DNA from: Caballeronia hypogeia
Lineage (GTDB): Bacteria > Pseudomonadota > Gammaproteobacteria > Burkholderiales > Burkholderiaceae
Direction: 5' to 3'
Assembly: GCF_001544875.2 (NCBI RefSeq)
Contig: NZ_FCOA02000011.1
Span: 1 to 64,000, forward strand
Length of the DNA stretch: 64,000 nt
A model generated the notes under the pieces. The model did no database searches, was not told the origin of the DNA, and saw only the letters and a list, made by a program, of their open reading frames with translations. The position numbers and the translations under genes were made by a program. The first letter of the stretch is position 1. Each line of letters starts with the position of its first letter. Below are positions 28,268 through 36,652 of the stretch, piece after piece.

Positions 28268-28801
28268 TCAGGCAAGCGGCGAAACTTCGAACACGCAGTG
28301 ATCGTATCCTTCGGCCGCGCATTGCGTCTCGACGGACTTCGAGCGCGGACCTTTCTTCGCGCTGTCGGGCGCGGTGTCGTTGACCCAGTCCATCGCGCCG
28401 GCGAACCAGCCCGCGAACATGTAGCAGAGCTTGCCCTGCTTGCCCGGCTGCTGAAGCACGAACGACGAGTTGCGCAGATGAATGCGCGCATGCGAAGCCG
28501 AAGGATCGGCTTCGACGATGTCGAACAGACCCCAGCCGCGTTGCGACAGGCGCTTCAGGTAATGCTCGAACACGGCCATGCCGCTGATGCCGTGCTTTTC
28601 CGCTTCCTTGTCGCACCAGTGATAAGCGGACTTATAGCCGGCCTTGTAGAGAATCTCGGCATACGCTTCGAGACCGAGCGCCTCTTCCACGGCGACGTGA
28701 TTGTTGGTGAAGAAGTGACGCGGCACGTAAAGCATCGGCAGCGCGTCGGTGGTCCAGACGCCGGTTTGCGGATCGACATCGATAGGCAGTTGCGGTTGCA
28801 T
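28268..28801 (-). CDS. DUF5943-like protein of the betaine operon, function unknown
   Basis: 177 residues, no signal peptide or membrane segment. The fold looks related to V4R/4-vinyl-reductase sensor domains: helical N-terminal part with YVPRHFFTNNHVAVEEAL, then the C-terminal ETQCAAEGYDHCVFEVSPL with two conserved cysteines. The gene sits between the dipeptidase-like gene and dgcA, as in betaine loci of Pseudomonas, where its role is also not settled. Such domains bind small ligands; a chaperone or sensor role for the demethylase is possible but unproven. Confidence 0.8.
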   Translation of the reverse strand: MQPQLPIDVDPQTGVWTTDALPMLYVPRHFFTNNHVAVEEALGLEAYAEILYKAGYKSAYHWCDKEAEKHGISGMAVFEHYLKRLSQRGWGLFDIVEADPSASHARIHLRNSSFVLQQPGKQGKLCYMFAGWFAGAMDWVNDTAPDSAKKGPRSKSVETQCAAEGYDHCVFEVSPLA

Positions 28802-28848
28802 CGCGGGGTTCCTTTATTTGCGTGTGCTATGTGCGTGATCGTTGTGCG

Positions 28849-29820
28849 TCAGACGTTCCAGACCTGATCAAAGAAGCGCATCCAGTTCTCGCCCATCACC
28901 TTCTTGATGCGCGACTCGCTCCAGCCCGAGCGTTCCATCGCGGCGGTGAGGTTCGGGAATTCGCCGATCGTGCGAATGCCTTCCGGATTCACGACCTTGC
29001 CGAAGTTCGTCAGACGGCGATAACGGCCCTTGTCGTGCGTGATCCAGTCGAAGAATTCGGTGCTGTAGCCTTGCGTGAAGTCCGTGCCGATACCGACCTT
29101 GTCTTCGCCGATCACATCGATCACGTATTCGATCGCTTCGAGGTAATCGTCGACCGTCGCGTCCGGGCCCTTCTTGAGGAACGGCGAGAACATCGTCACG
29201 CCGACGAAGCCGTTGGCATCGGCGATCTCGCGCAGTTGTTCGTCCGACTTGTTGCGCGGATGATCCTTCAGACCCGACGGGCAGCAGTGCGAGTACGTGA
29301 CCGGCTTCTTCGAGCACGCGATCGCATCCGAAGAAGTCTTGCCGCCGACGTGCGACAGATCCACCACGATGCCGACGCGGTTCATCTCCTGAATCACTTC
29401 GCGGCCATAACCCGACAGGCCGCCGTCCGCTTCATAGCAACCCGTGCCGACGAGGTTCTGCGTGTTGTAGCAAAGCTGCACCACGTTCACGCCGAGTTCC
29501 TTGAACACCTCGATATAGCCGAGGTTGTCCTCGAACGCATACGAGTTCTGGAAGCCGAAGATGATGCCGGTCTTGTTCTCCTGCTTCGCGCGGCGGATGT
29601 CGTCGGTCGTGCGCACGAGCGTGAGAATCTCGCTGTATTCGCGGATCTGCTGCTTCATTTCCGCGATGTTGTCGATGGTCTTCTGGAAGTCTTCCCACAC
29701 GGAGACCGTGCAGTTGACGGCGGTGACGCCGCCCTTCCTCATGTCTTCGAACACGGAGCGCTCGAACTTCGAGATGTTCAGGCCGTCGATGATGATGCTG
29801 TCGTTGTGGAGGGTGCTCAT
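28849..29820 (-). CDS. Membrane-dipeptidase (renal dipeptidase) family metallohydrolase of the betaine operon
   Basis: 323 residues of peptidase family M19. Zinc-site regions visible are HNDSIIIDGLNI near the N-terminus, DLSHVGGKTSSDAI, PVTYSHCCPSGL and GIGTDFTQGY. No signal peptide, so probably cytosolic, unlike true membrane dipeptidases. It starts 17 bases after glyA and is conserved at this position next to dgcAB in other proteobacteria. The substrate is unknown; hydrolysis of a cyclic or N-methylated intermediate is a reasonable guess. The start at 29820 is the only Met giving the family N-terminus. Confidence 0.88.
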   Translation of the reverse strand: MSTLHNDSIIIDGLNISKFERSVFEDMRKGGVTAVNCTVSVWEDFQKTIDNIAEMKQQIREYSEILTLVRTTDDIRRAKQENKTGIIFGFQNSYAFEDNLGYIEVFKELGVNVVQLCYNTQNLVGTGCYEADGGLSGYGREVIQEMNRVGIVVDLSHVGGKTSSDAIACSKKPVTYSHCCPSGLKDHPRNKSDEQLREIADANGFVGVTMFSPFLKKGPDATVDDYLEAIEYVIDVIGEDKVGIGTDFTQGYSTEFFDWITHDKGRYRRLTNFGKVVNPEGIRTIGEFPNLTAAMERSGWSESRIKKVMGENWMRFFDQVWNV

Positions 29821-29837
29821 CGTGATGCTCCGTGTGC

Positions 29838-31112
29838 TCAGTAGATGGGGAAGCGTTCGCACAGCGCGAAAATCTCGCGGCGCACGCGTAGTTCTGCTTG
29901 CGCGTCGCCTTCCGGATGCGCGCGCAGCGATTCGAATACTTCGAGAATGAGGCGGCCGACTTCGCGAAACTCGGCAACGCCGAAGCCGCGCGTCGTGCCT
30001 GCCGGCGTGCCCAGGCGAATGCCCGAGGTGATCGTCGGCTTTTCTGTATCGAACGGAATGCCGTTCTTGTTGCAGGTGATGCCCGCGCGTTCCAGCGCTT
30101 GTTCGACCTGATTGCCCTTGAGGCCCTTCGGACGCAGATCGACGAGCAGCAGATGGTTGTCGGTGCCGCCCGTGACAAGATCGACGCCGCCGGCCTTCAG
30201 CACTTCGCCCAGCGCTTTCGCGTTCGCGAGCACGTTGTCGATATACGCCTTGAATCCCGGCTCCAGCGCCTCGCCGAACGCGACGGCCTTGCCCGCGATC
30301 ACGTGCATGAGCGGGCCGCCTTGGAGGCCGGGGAACACGGCGGAGTTGATCTTCTTGGCGATCTCTTCGTCGTTGGTGAGGATGAAGCCACCGCGCGGGC
30401 CGCGCAGTGTCTTGTGCGTCGTCGACGTGACCACGTGCGCATGCTCGACCGGATTCTGATGACGCCCCGCCGCGATGATGCCCGCGATGTGCGCCATATC
30501 GACCATCAGCTTCGCGCCGGCGTTGTCGGCGATCTTGCGCAGGCGCGCGAAGTCGAGTTCGCGCGGATAAGCGGAAAAGCCCGCGATGATGAGCGTCGGC
30601 TTGTGCTGTTGCGCGAGTTCCTCGATCTGCTCGTAGTCGATCAGCATCGTGTCGCGGCTCACGCCGTACTGCACCGCGTTGAACCACTTGCCCGACAGCG
30701 CCGGCTTCGCGCCGTGCGTGAGGTGGCCGCCCGCATCGAGCGACATGCCGAGCACGGTGTCGCCTGGCTTGGTCAGCGCCAGCATCACCGCGCCGTTGGC
30801 CTGTGCGCCCGAGTGCGGCTGCACGTTGGCGAACTTCGCGCTGAACAGTTGCTTGATACGGTCGATGGCGAGCTGCTCGACTTCATCGGCGAACTCGCAG
30901 CCGCCGTAATAGCGCTTGCCCGGATAACCTTCCGCGTACTTGTTCGTGAACACAGAGCCTTGCGCTTCGAGCACCGCGCGCGAGACGATGTTTTCCGACG
31001 CGATCAGTTCGATCTGCGATTGCTGGCGTTCCAGCTCTTTCAGGATCGCGCCGCGCACCGAGGCGTCGCGGCTCCCGAGCGGCTCGGCGAAGAAGGGATT
31101 CGTGTTCGACAT
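29838..31112 (-). CDS. glyA: Serine hydroxymethyltransferase
   Basis: 424 residues, full length. The N-terminus has IELIASENIVSRAV and TNKYAEGYPGKRYYGG, and the PLP lysine lies in TTHKTLRGPRGG. It joins glycine with methylene-THF to form serine, using the one-carbon unit from sarcosine oxidation. First gene of the glyA-dipeptidase-DUF5943-dgcAB-etfAB-gbcAB train and divergent from gbdR, so it is almost surely the catabolic rather than the housekeeping copy. Confidence 0.96.
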   Translation of the reverse strand: MSNTNPFFAEPLGSRDASVRGAILKELERQQSQIELIASENIVSRAVLEAQGSVFTNKYAEGYPGKRYYGGCEFADEVEQLAIDRIKQLFSAKFANVQPHSGAQANGAVMLALTKPGDTVLGMSLDAGGHLTHGAKPALSGKWFNAVQYGVSRDTMLIDYEQIEELAQQHKPTLIIAGFSAYPRELDFARLRKIADNAGAKLMVDMAHIAGIIAAGRHQNPVEHAHVVTSTTHKTLRGPRGGFILTNDEEIAKKINSAVFPGLQGGPLMHVIAGKAVAFGEALEPGFKAYIDNVLANAKALGEVLKAGGVDLVTGGTDNHLLLVDLRPKGLKGNQVEQALERAGITCNKNGIPFDTEKPTITSGIRLGTPAGTTRGFGVAEFREVGRLILEVFESLRAHPEGDAQAELRVRREIFALCERFPIY

Positions 31113-31547
31113 GGAAGGTCCGTAAGTCAGAGTGACGGTCGTGCGACTCAGGTCTCACGGGGTTTCCAGCGCGTTCCCGATGCCTTCGTCGTTGCGTCTA
31201 TTCTTGACTTTCGCCCTGCCGGTCAATTTACGAATTTAGACGTGTTCTTGGCCTTTTCCGACATGCGCGTCTGTTTTCGACAAGTGGCTAATTCGGATTC
31301 GGTGTAGCGCATTTTTTTGCATCGTCTGCTGCACTGCACCGGAACGATCGTGCGCCCGGACGGTGCGGCCCTTGGCGCAATTGGCGTGCGCCTGGTGCGC
31401 CGGTGCAGCAAAGCATTTGCAATGCCTCATATTGCTCAGGGTTTAGCCTGATGGCATGGTAGTTGCACTCGCAACCAAAATTGGAAAAGTGACCAAGCGC
31501 CGCAGTGACGGCGCTCATCAAATAGATTCGAAGGAATCAGTCCTCAC
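31113..31547. other. Divergent control region glyA / gbdR
   Basis: 435 bases without a gene. It contains a near-consensus sigma-54 promoter toward gbdR (31452-31467) and, 44-118 bases upstream of it, an inverted repeat CTGCACCGG (31334-31342) / CCGGTGCAG (31400-31408) where enhancer-binding proteins would sit. Nearer glyA is a TTCCGACA / TTTCGACA pair spaced 19 bp. No perfect 21-bp CGAC repeat was found for glyA. Confidence 0.5.
31452..31467 (+). promoter_or_regulatory. Sigma-54 promoter of gbdR
   Basis: TGGCATGGTAGTTGCA matches the -24/-12 consensus TGGCACG-N4-TTGCW at every fixed position but one (T for C). The invariant GG (31453-31454) and GC (31465-31466) are separated by exactly 10 bases. 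Transcription would start near 31478, about 70 bases before the gbdR ATG. In Pseudomonas gbdR is under NtrC/CbrB control, which fits. Confidence 0.75.
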
Positions 31548-32543
31548 ATGTCCCCCGATCGCACGGCGTCGCTGTCGCACTTCGCGTTCATGCCGCTTCC
31601 GAACTTCACGATGATCGCGTTCACCAATGCGATCGAAGTCCTGCGCATGGCGAACTATCTGACGGGACAGCCGTTGTACCGGTGGTCGATCGTCAGTCCC
31701 GACGGCGGTCCGGTGACGGCGAGCAACGGGCTTTCAGTCGATACCGGACCGGTGGATTGCGTGGGCACGCCGGACATCGTGTTCGTGGTCGGTGGCATCG
31801 ACGTGCAGCGTTCCACCACGCCCGAACATCTTTCCGCGTTGCGCCGTTTCGCGCGCACAGGCAGCGTGCTCGGCTCGCTGTGCACCGGCACATATGCCTT
31901 GGCGCGCGCGGGTCTGCTCGCCGGCTACGCATGCGCGATCCACTGGGAGAACATGTCGGCGCTCAAGGAAGAGTTTCCCGACACGCGTTTTCTGAAAGAG
32001 CTGTTCGTGGTCGACCGCGATCGCGTGACATGTACCGGCGGCGTCGCGCCGCTCGACATGATGCTCAACCTGATCGCCGCGCGCGTGGGCACGGCGCGGG
32101 TCACGCAGATCGCCGAACAGTTCATCGTCGAACATGTACGCGATACCAGCGCGCAGCAGCGCATGCCTCTCGTGGCGCGCCTCGGATCGGCTAACAAGTC
32201 GCTCTTCGAAGTGATCTCGCTGATGGAGAACAATATCGAAGAGCCGCTTTCGCGCGAAGAACTCGCGCGGCTGGCGGGCATGTCGCAACGGCAGTTGCAG
32301 CGGCTGTTCCGCGAGCATCTCGGCATGACGCCGACGCATTACTACCTCACGCTGCGCCTGCGACGCGCCCGCGAGCTCCTGCTGCAAACCGACATGTCCA
32401 TCATGCACATCACGATGGCGTGCGGCTTTCAGTCGGCTTGTCATTTCTCGAAGAGTTATCGCGACGCATTCGGCACCGCGCCCACGCGCGAGCGGCGCAA
32501 GCAGGTTCCGCCGTTGTCGTCCGTTCCCGCGATGGTGGCCTGA
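31548..32543 (+). CDS. gbdR: GbdR, AraC-family activator of betaine catabolism
   Basis: 331 residues. DJ-1/GATase1-like sensor domain (FAFMPLPNFTMIAFTNAIEV, GSLCTGTYALARAGLLAG, CTGGVAPLDMMLNLI) followed by two AraC helix-turn-helix motifs (LSREELARLAGMSQRQLQRL and MSIMHITMACGFQSACHFSK). It is divergent from glyA and close to gbcAB and dgcAB, the position of GbdR, which responds to betaine and dimethylglycine. It is likely to bind the 21-bp spaced repeats seen at five promoters. Own expression probably from the sigma-54 promoter upstream. Confidence 0.9.
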   Translation: MSPDRTASLSHFAFMPLPNFTMIAFTNAIEVLRMANYLTGQPLYRWSIVSPDGGPVTASNGLSVDTGPVDCVGTPDIVFVVGGIDVQRSTTPEHLSALRRFARTGSVLGSLCTGTYALARAGLLAGYACAIHWENMSALKEEFPDTRFLKELFVVDRDRVTCTGGVAPLDMMLNLIAARVGTARVTQIAEQFIVEHVRDTSAQQRMPLVARLGSANKSLFEVISLMENNIEEPLSREELARLAGMSQRQLQRLFREHLGMTPTHYYLTLRLRRARELLLQTDMSIMHITMACGFQSACHFSKSYRDAFGTAPTRERRKQVPPLSSVPAMVA

Positions 32544-32564
32544 TTCGTGGCGTGAGTTGATCGT

Positions 32565-33095
32565 TCAGATGGTCATGTGAAGCCGCGTCTCGCAGACTTC
32601 GCATCCGCCGACTCTCTCCGTGCGGAACACGCCGTCCAGCGCAAAACCGAGCGCCTTATAAAAGCGCAAGCCGCACGCGTTTTCTTCCAGCGCCCAGAGC
32701 GTCATCTCCCGATAGCCTTCGCTCGCGGCGGCGTTGATCGCTTCCTCGATCAACACCCTGCCCGCGCCCTGACGCCAATGCGGCGGATCGATGTAAATGG
32801 CTTCGACTTCCGCGTCCGTGCGTCCCTTGTCGTGATCTCGTGAAGCGCCCCATGCAATCCAGCCCAGCACGAAGTCGTTGCGCTGCGCCACCATCACGCG
32901 CGGATTGCCGCGCGTGATCAGTTCAGACCAAAGCGCGCGACGCTTCGGAATGGAAAGCGAGTCGAGAAAACCAGCGGGAAAGATGGAGCGATAGGCGGCC
33001 TGCCAGGCCTTGACGTGGATGCGCGCGATTTCCGCGGCATCGTCGGCGCGTGCCAGGCGAACGGAAAGCGCGGTGCGGAGATAATCGGCGGTCAT
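32565..33095 (-). CDS. GNAT-family N-acetyltransferase
   Basis: 176 residues. It has the GNAT fold: VRLARADDAAEIARIHVKAW at the start, VEAIYIDPPHWRQGAGRVLIEEA (acetyl-CoA loop QGAGR) and the C-terminal NACGLRFYKALGFALDG. The substrate is unknown. It is convergent with gbdR (21-base gap) and 39 bases upstream of the fdhA stop lies on its 5' side, so it could be the tail of the fdhA transcript. Confidence 0.87.
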   Translation of the reverse strand: MTADYLRTALSVRLARADDAAEIARIHVKAWQAAYRSIFPAGFLDSLSIPKRRALWSELITRGNPRVMVAQRNDFVLGWIAWGASRDHDKGRTDAEVEAIYIDPPHWRQGAGRVLIEEAINAAASEGYREMTLWALEENACGLRFYKALGFALDGVFRTERVGGCEVCETRLHMTI

Positions 33096-33134
33096 ACATC
33101 GAGTATGCCGCCGATTTCATTCGAAAGGGCGAAC

Positions 33135-34331
33135 TCAGGCGGCCTTCAGCAGACCATGCGGATCGATGACGAATTTGCGCGGCGCGCCGCCATCGAACTT
33201 ACGGTAGCCTTCCGGCGCTTCGTCGAGCGTCACCACCGACACATTGACGATATCCGCGATCGGCAAACGGTCCCACAGGATCGCCTGCATCAGATTGCGG
33301 TTGTACTTCATCACGGGCGTCTGGCCGGTATGGAACGAATGCGACTTCGCCCAGCCGAGACCGAAGCGGATGCTGAGACTGCCCTTCTTCGCGGCGGCAT
33401 CGACCGCACCCGGGTCGTCCGTCACGTAAAGACCCGGAATGCCGATCGCGCCCGCAGCCGTGGTGATTTCCATCAGCGAGTTCAGGACGGTGGCAGGCGC
33501 TTCGTGGCCGCTATCGCTGCCGTGGCCATGCGCTTCGAAACCCACGCAATCCACTGCGCAATCCACTTCCGGCTTGCCGAGAATCTGCTCGATCTGCTCG
33601 CCGAGCGTCGCGTCGTTCGACAGGTTGATCGTCTCGAAGCCCATCGCGCGGGCATGCGCGAGTCGTTCCTCGTTCATGTCGCCGACGATCGTCACGGCCG
33701 CGCCGAGAAGACGCGCCGATGCCGCCGCCGCCATGCCGACCGGACCCGCGCCCGCGATATACACCGTCGCGCCCGGCTTCACGCCTGCCATCACCGCACC
33801 GTGGTAGCCGGTCGGAAGAATGTCGGAGAGGCAGGTGAGATCGCGAATCTTCGACATGGCCTGCGCCTTGTCGGGAAACTTCAGCAGATTGAAGTCGGCA
33901 TACGGAACCATCACGTATTCTGCCTGGCCGCCGATCCAGCCGCCCATGTCCACATAACCATACGCGCCACCCGCGCGCGACGGATTCACGTTCAGGCACA
34001 CGCCCGTGTGTTGCGCCTTGCAGGTCGGACAGCGCCCGCACGCGACGTTGAACGGCACCGACACGAGATCGCCGATGGACAGCGTCTCGACATCGCGCCC
34101 CACTTCGATGACTTCGCCCGTGATTTCGTGACCGAGCACGAGGCCGACTTCGGCGGTCGTGCGGCCGCGCACCATGTGCTGGTCGGAGCCGCAGATGTTG
34201 GTCGTGACCACTTTCAGAATGACGCCGTGGCCGATAGCGCGGCCGCGTGGATCGACCATTTTCGGATAGTCAATGGATTGCACTTCGACCTTGCCTTGCC
34301 CCAGATAAACGACGCCGCGATTGCTGCTCAT
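33135..34331 (-). CDS. fdhA: Glutathione-independent formaldehyde dehydrogenase
   Basis: 398 residues, zinc medium-chain dehydrogenase with tightly bound NAD, oxidising formaldehyde to formate. It shows the catalytic-zinc Cys and His (NICGSDQHMV and GHEITGEV), structural-zinc cysteines CGRCPTCKAQHTGVC, the Rossmann loop YIAGAGPVGMAAA and the long family insertion VGFEAHGHGSDSGHEAPA. It disposes of formaldehyde from GbcAB, DgcAB and sarcosine oxidase. ATG 34331 fits the family; an open extension of 50 codons is unlikely. A 21-bp repeat operator lies about 115-142 bases upstream. Confidence 0.95.
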   Translation of the reverse strand: MSSNRGVVYLGQGKVEVQSIDYPKMVDPRGRAIGHGVILKVVTTNICGSDQHMVRGRTTAEVGLVLGHEITGEVIEVGRDVETLSIGDLVSVPFNVACGRCPTCKAQHTGVCLNVNPSRAGGAYGYVDMGGWIGGQAEYVMVPYADFNLLKFPDKAQAMSKIRDLTCLSDILPTGYHGAVMAGVKPGATVYIAGAGPVGMAAAASARLLGAAVTIVGDMNEERLAHARAMGFETINLSNDATLGEQIEQILGKPEVDCAVDCVGFEAHGHGSDSGHEAPATVLNSLMEITTAAGAIGIPGLYVTDDPGAVDAAAKKGSLSIRFGLGWAKSHSFHTGQTPVMKYNRNLMQAILWDRLPIADIVNVSVVTLDEAPEGYRKFDGGAPRKFVIDPHGLLKAA

Positions 34332-34445
34332 TGATCGTCTCCATGTTTCGTGGACGGCATGCGCGATGTTTTCAGCCGCACCGATCCGGCTCATCACGCC
34401 CGTAAAGCGAGGGTAGCGCCGCCGTGCACCCGCGACTGGCACTGA

Positions 34446-34473
34446 ATGCGACGCGCGCTTGACTGAAACCGAC
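34446..34473 (-). promoter_or_regulatory. Direct-repeat operator upstream of fdhA
   Basis: ATGCGAC at 34446-34452 and AACCGAC at 34467-34473, spaced 21 bp start to start, sharing the CGAC core with the four other operators of this type. It lies in the fdhA/betI divergent region, on the fdhA side of the BetI box. Confidence 0.5.
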
Positions 34474-34500
34474 ATCGCCACTTCGGCACGGTTTTTATTG

Positions 34501-34530
34501 ATTGACCGTTCAATATAAAAAACCTAGTAT
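34501..34530 (+). promoter_or_regulatory. betIBA promoter with overlapping BetI operator
   Basis: Near-perfect palindrome ATTGACCGTTCAAT (34501-34514). It overlaps a -35 element TTGACC (34502-34507) that is followed after 17 bases by the -10-like TAGTAT (34525-34530). This is the classic layout for BetI self-repression relieved by choline. Confidence 0.7.
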
Positions 34531-34559
34531 CGGCGCTTGTTCCTCGTATCCACGCCGCC

Positions 34560-35147
34560 ATGCCCAAGCTCGGAATGCGCGAAATCCGCCGCGCGCAACT
34601 CATCGACGCCACGCTGCACACCATCGACCAAGCGGGGCTCGCGGGCGCCACGCTCGCCTCGGTGGCGCAGCGGGCGAGCATCTCGACGGGCATCGTCAGT
34701 CATTACTTCGGCGACAAAGACGGCCTGCTCGAAGCCACGATGCGCCACGTGCTGCGCTCGCTGTGGCAGGGCACGTCGCGCCGCCGCAAGGCCGCGAAAC
34801 CCGATCCGCGTTCGAAGCTGCGCGCGGTGGTCGCGGCGAATTTCGATGTCGAACAGGTGAACGGGCCCGTCATGAAAACGTGGCTCGCGTTCTGGTCGGA
34901 GAGCATGCACAAGCCGGAATTGCGGCGCTTGCAGCACGTAAACACGCGGCGCCTTCATTCGAACCTGTGCGCCGATTTCTCCAGATCATTGAGCAAACCG
35001 GCGGCACGGCGCGCGGCCAGCGGACTCGCCGCGCTGATCGACGGCCTGTGGCTGCGCGGCGCGCTGGCCGGCGAGCCGTTCGACACCAAGGGCGCGCTGC
35101 GGCTCGCCTACGAATACATCGACCTCGTGCTGCAGGCGCGCGATTGA
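34560..35147 (+). CDS. betI: BetI, TetR-family repressor of choline oxidation genes
   Basis: 195 residues. N-terminal MPKLGMREIRRAQLIDATL, DNA-binding helices ASVAQRASISTGIVSHYFGD, and the C-terminal BetI domain with MKTWLAFWSES and GLAALIDGLWLRGAL. It leads the betI-betB-betA operon (25 bases to betB). Choline is the expected inducer. Its palindromic operator overlaps its own promoter. Confidence 0.95.
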   Translation: MPKLGMREIRRAQLIDATLHTIDQAGLAGATLASVAQRASISTGIVSHYFGDKDGLLEATMRHVLRSLWQGTSRRRKAAKPDPRSKLRAVVAANFDVEQVNGPVMKTWLAFWSESMHKPELRRLQHVNTRRLHSNLCADFSRSLSKPAARRAASGLAALIDGLWLRGALAGEPFDTKGALRLAYEYIDLVLQARD

Positions 35148-35172
35148 TCCCACACTTTTGAAGGAGCGCGAC

Positions 35173-36642
35173 ATGTCCGTCTTTGGAGAGCAACGTTTAT
35201 ATATCGGCGGCGAATACGTCGATGCGACCAGCGGCGAAACCTTCGACACGCTCGACCCCGCCACGGGCGAAACGCTCGCACGCGTGCAGCAGGCGTCGCA
35301 GGCGGATATCGACCGCGCGGTGCGATCGGCGCACGAAGGGCAGCGCGAATGGGCCGCGATGACCGCGATGCAGCGCTCGCGCATCCTGCGCCGTGCCGTG
35401 GATTTGCTGCGCGCGCGGAACGACGAACTCGCCGCCATGGAGACGCGCGACACCGGCAAGCCGATCGCGGAGACGCGCGCCGTCGATATCGTCACGGGCG
35501 CGGACGTGATCGAGTACTACGCGGGACTTGCGACGGCTATCGAAGGCGAGCAGATTCCGCTGCGCGAATCGTCGTTCGTTTATACGCGGCGCGAGCCGAT
35601 CGGCGTGTGCGCGGGCATCGGCGCATGGAATTACCCGATTCAGATCGCGTGCTGGAAGTCCGCACCCGCGCTCGCGGCCGGCAACGCCATGATCTTCAAG
35701 CCGAGCGAGATCACACCGTTGACCGCGCTCAAGCTCGCGGAAATCTATACCGAAGCGGGCGTGCCTGCGGGCGTGTTCAACGTCGTGCAAGGCGACGGGC
35801 GCGTCGGGGCGATGCTCGCCGAGCATGCGGGCATCGAAAAGATTTCGTTCACGGGCGGAGTGGAAACGGGAAAGAAAGTGATGGCGCGCGCGGGCGGATC
35901 GACGCTCAAGGAAGTGACGATGGAACTGGGCGGCAAGTCACCGCTCATCGTATTCGACGACGCCAATCTCGAACGCGCCGCCGATATCGCGATGAGCGCG
36001 AACTTCTTCAGCTCGGGACAGGTATGCACGAACGGCACGCGCGTGTTCGTGGAGCGCGGTGTCATCGGGAAGTTCGAGGCGCTCGTACTGGCGCGTGTGA
36101 AGCGCGTTCGCATCGGCGCGCCTGACGATCCGAACACGAATTTCGGGCCGCTCGTAAGCGCCGCGCAATTGCACAAGGTGCTCGGTTTTATCGAAAGCGG
36201 CAAGAAGGAAGGCGCGCGGCTCGTCGCGGGCGGCGCGCGCCTGACCGATGGCGCGTTCGCCAGCGGCCAGTATGTCGAGCCGACCGTGTTCGCCGATTGC
36301 CGCGACGACATGCGTATCGTGCGCGAAGAGATCTTCGGCCCGGTGATGAGCATTCTCGCGTTCGACGACGAGGACGAAGTCATCGCGCGCGCCAACGATA
36401 CCGACTACGGCCTCGCGGCGGGCGTCGTGACGGAGAGCCTGTCGCGTGCGCATCGCGTGATTCATCGGCTGGAGGCGGGCATTTGCTGGATCAATACGTG
36501 GGGCGAATCGGCTGCTGAAATGCCGGTGGGCGGATACAAGCAATCGGGCGTCGGGCGCGAGAACGGCATCGTCACGTTGAATGCCTATACGCGCATCAAG
36601 TCCGTGCAGGTCGAGCTCGGTCCCTATCAGCCCGTTTTCTAA
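35173..36642 (+). CDS. betB: Betaine aldehyde dehydrogenase
   Basis: 489 residues, ALDH family. Shown by IGAWNYPIQIACWKSAPALA, the cofactor loop FTGGVETGKKV, the general-base Glu in MELGGKSPLIVF and the catalytic Cys in SSGQVCTNGTRV. It converts betaine aldehyde to glycine betaine with NAD(P). ATG 35173 is preferred over the in-frame TTG at 35158 because AAGGAG lies directly before it. Ten bases separate it from betA. Confidence 0.97.
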   Translation: MSVFGEQRLYIGGEYVDATSGETFDTLDPATGETLARVQQASQADIDRAVRSAHEGQREWAAMTAMQRSRILRRAVDLLRARNDELAAMETRDTGKPIAETRAVDIVTGADVIEYYAGLATAIEGEQIPLRESSFVYTRREPIGVCAGIGAWNYPIQIACWKSAPALAAGNAMIFKPSEITPLTALKLAEIYTEAGVPAGVFNVVQGDGRVGAMLAEHAGIEKISFTGGVETGKKVMARAGGSTLKEVTMELGGKSPLIVFDDANLERAADIAMSANFFSSGQVCTNGTRVFVERGVIGKFEALVLARVKRVRIGAPDDPNTNFGPLVSAAQLHKVLGFIESGKKEGARLVAGGARLTDGAFASGQYVEPTVFADCRDDMRIVREEIFGPVMSILAFDDEDEVIARANDTDYGLAAGVVTESLSRAHRVIHRLEAGICWINTWGESAAEMPVGGYKQSGVGRENGIVTLNAYTRIKSVQVELGPYQPVF

Positions 36643-36652
36643 GGAGTTTTCG

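Noticed and set aside
31255..31285. TTCCGACA / TTTCGACA pair upstream of glyA as a sixth tandem operator
   Set aside because: Half-sites are 19 bp apart, not 21, so they would face differently on the helix. Kept only as a note in the region entry.
31113..31547. Glycine riboswitch upstream of glyA or sdaA
   Set aside because: The conserved core sequence was not seen on the relevant strand in either leader region.
34332..34481. 50-codon N-terminal extension of fdhA
   Set aside because: It covers the divergent promoter region and the operator, and family proteins start at the chosen ATG.
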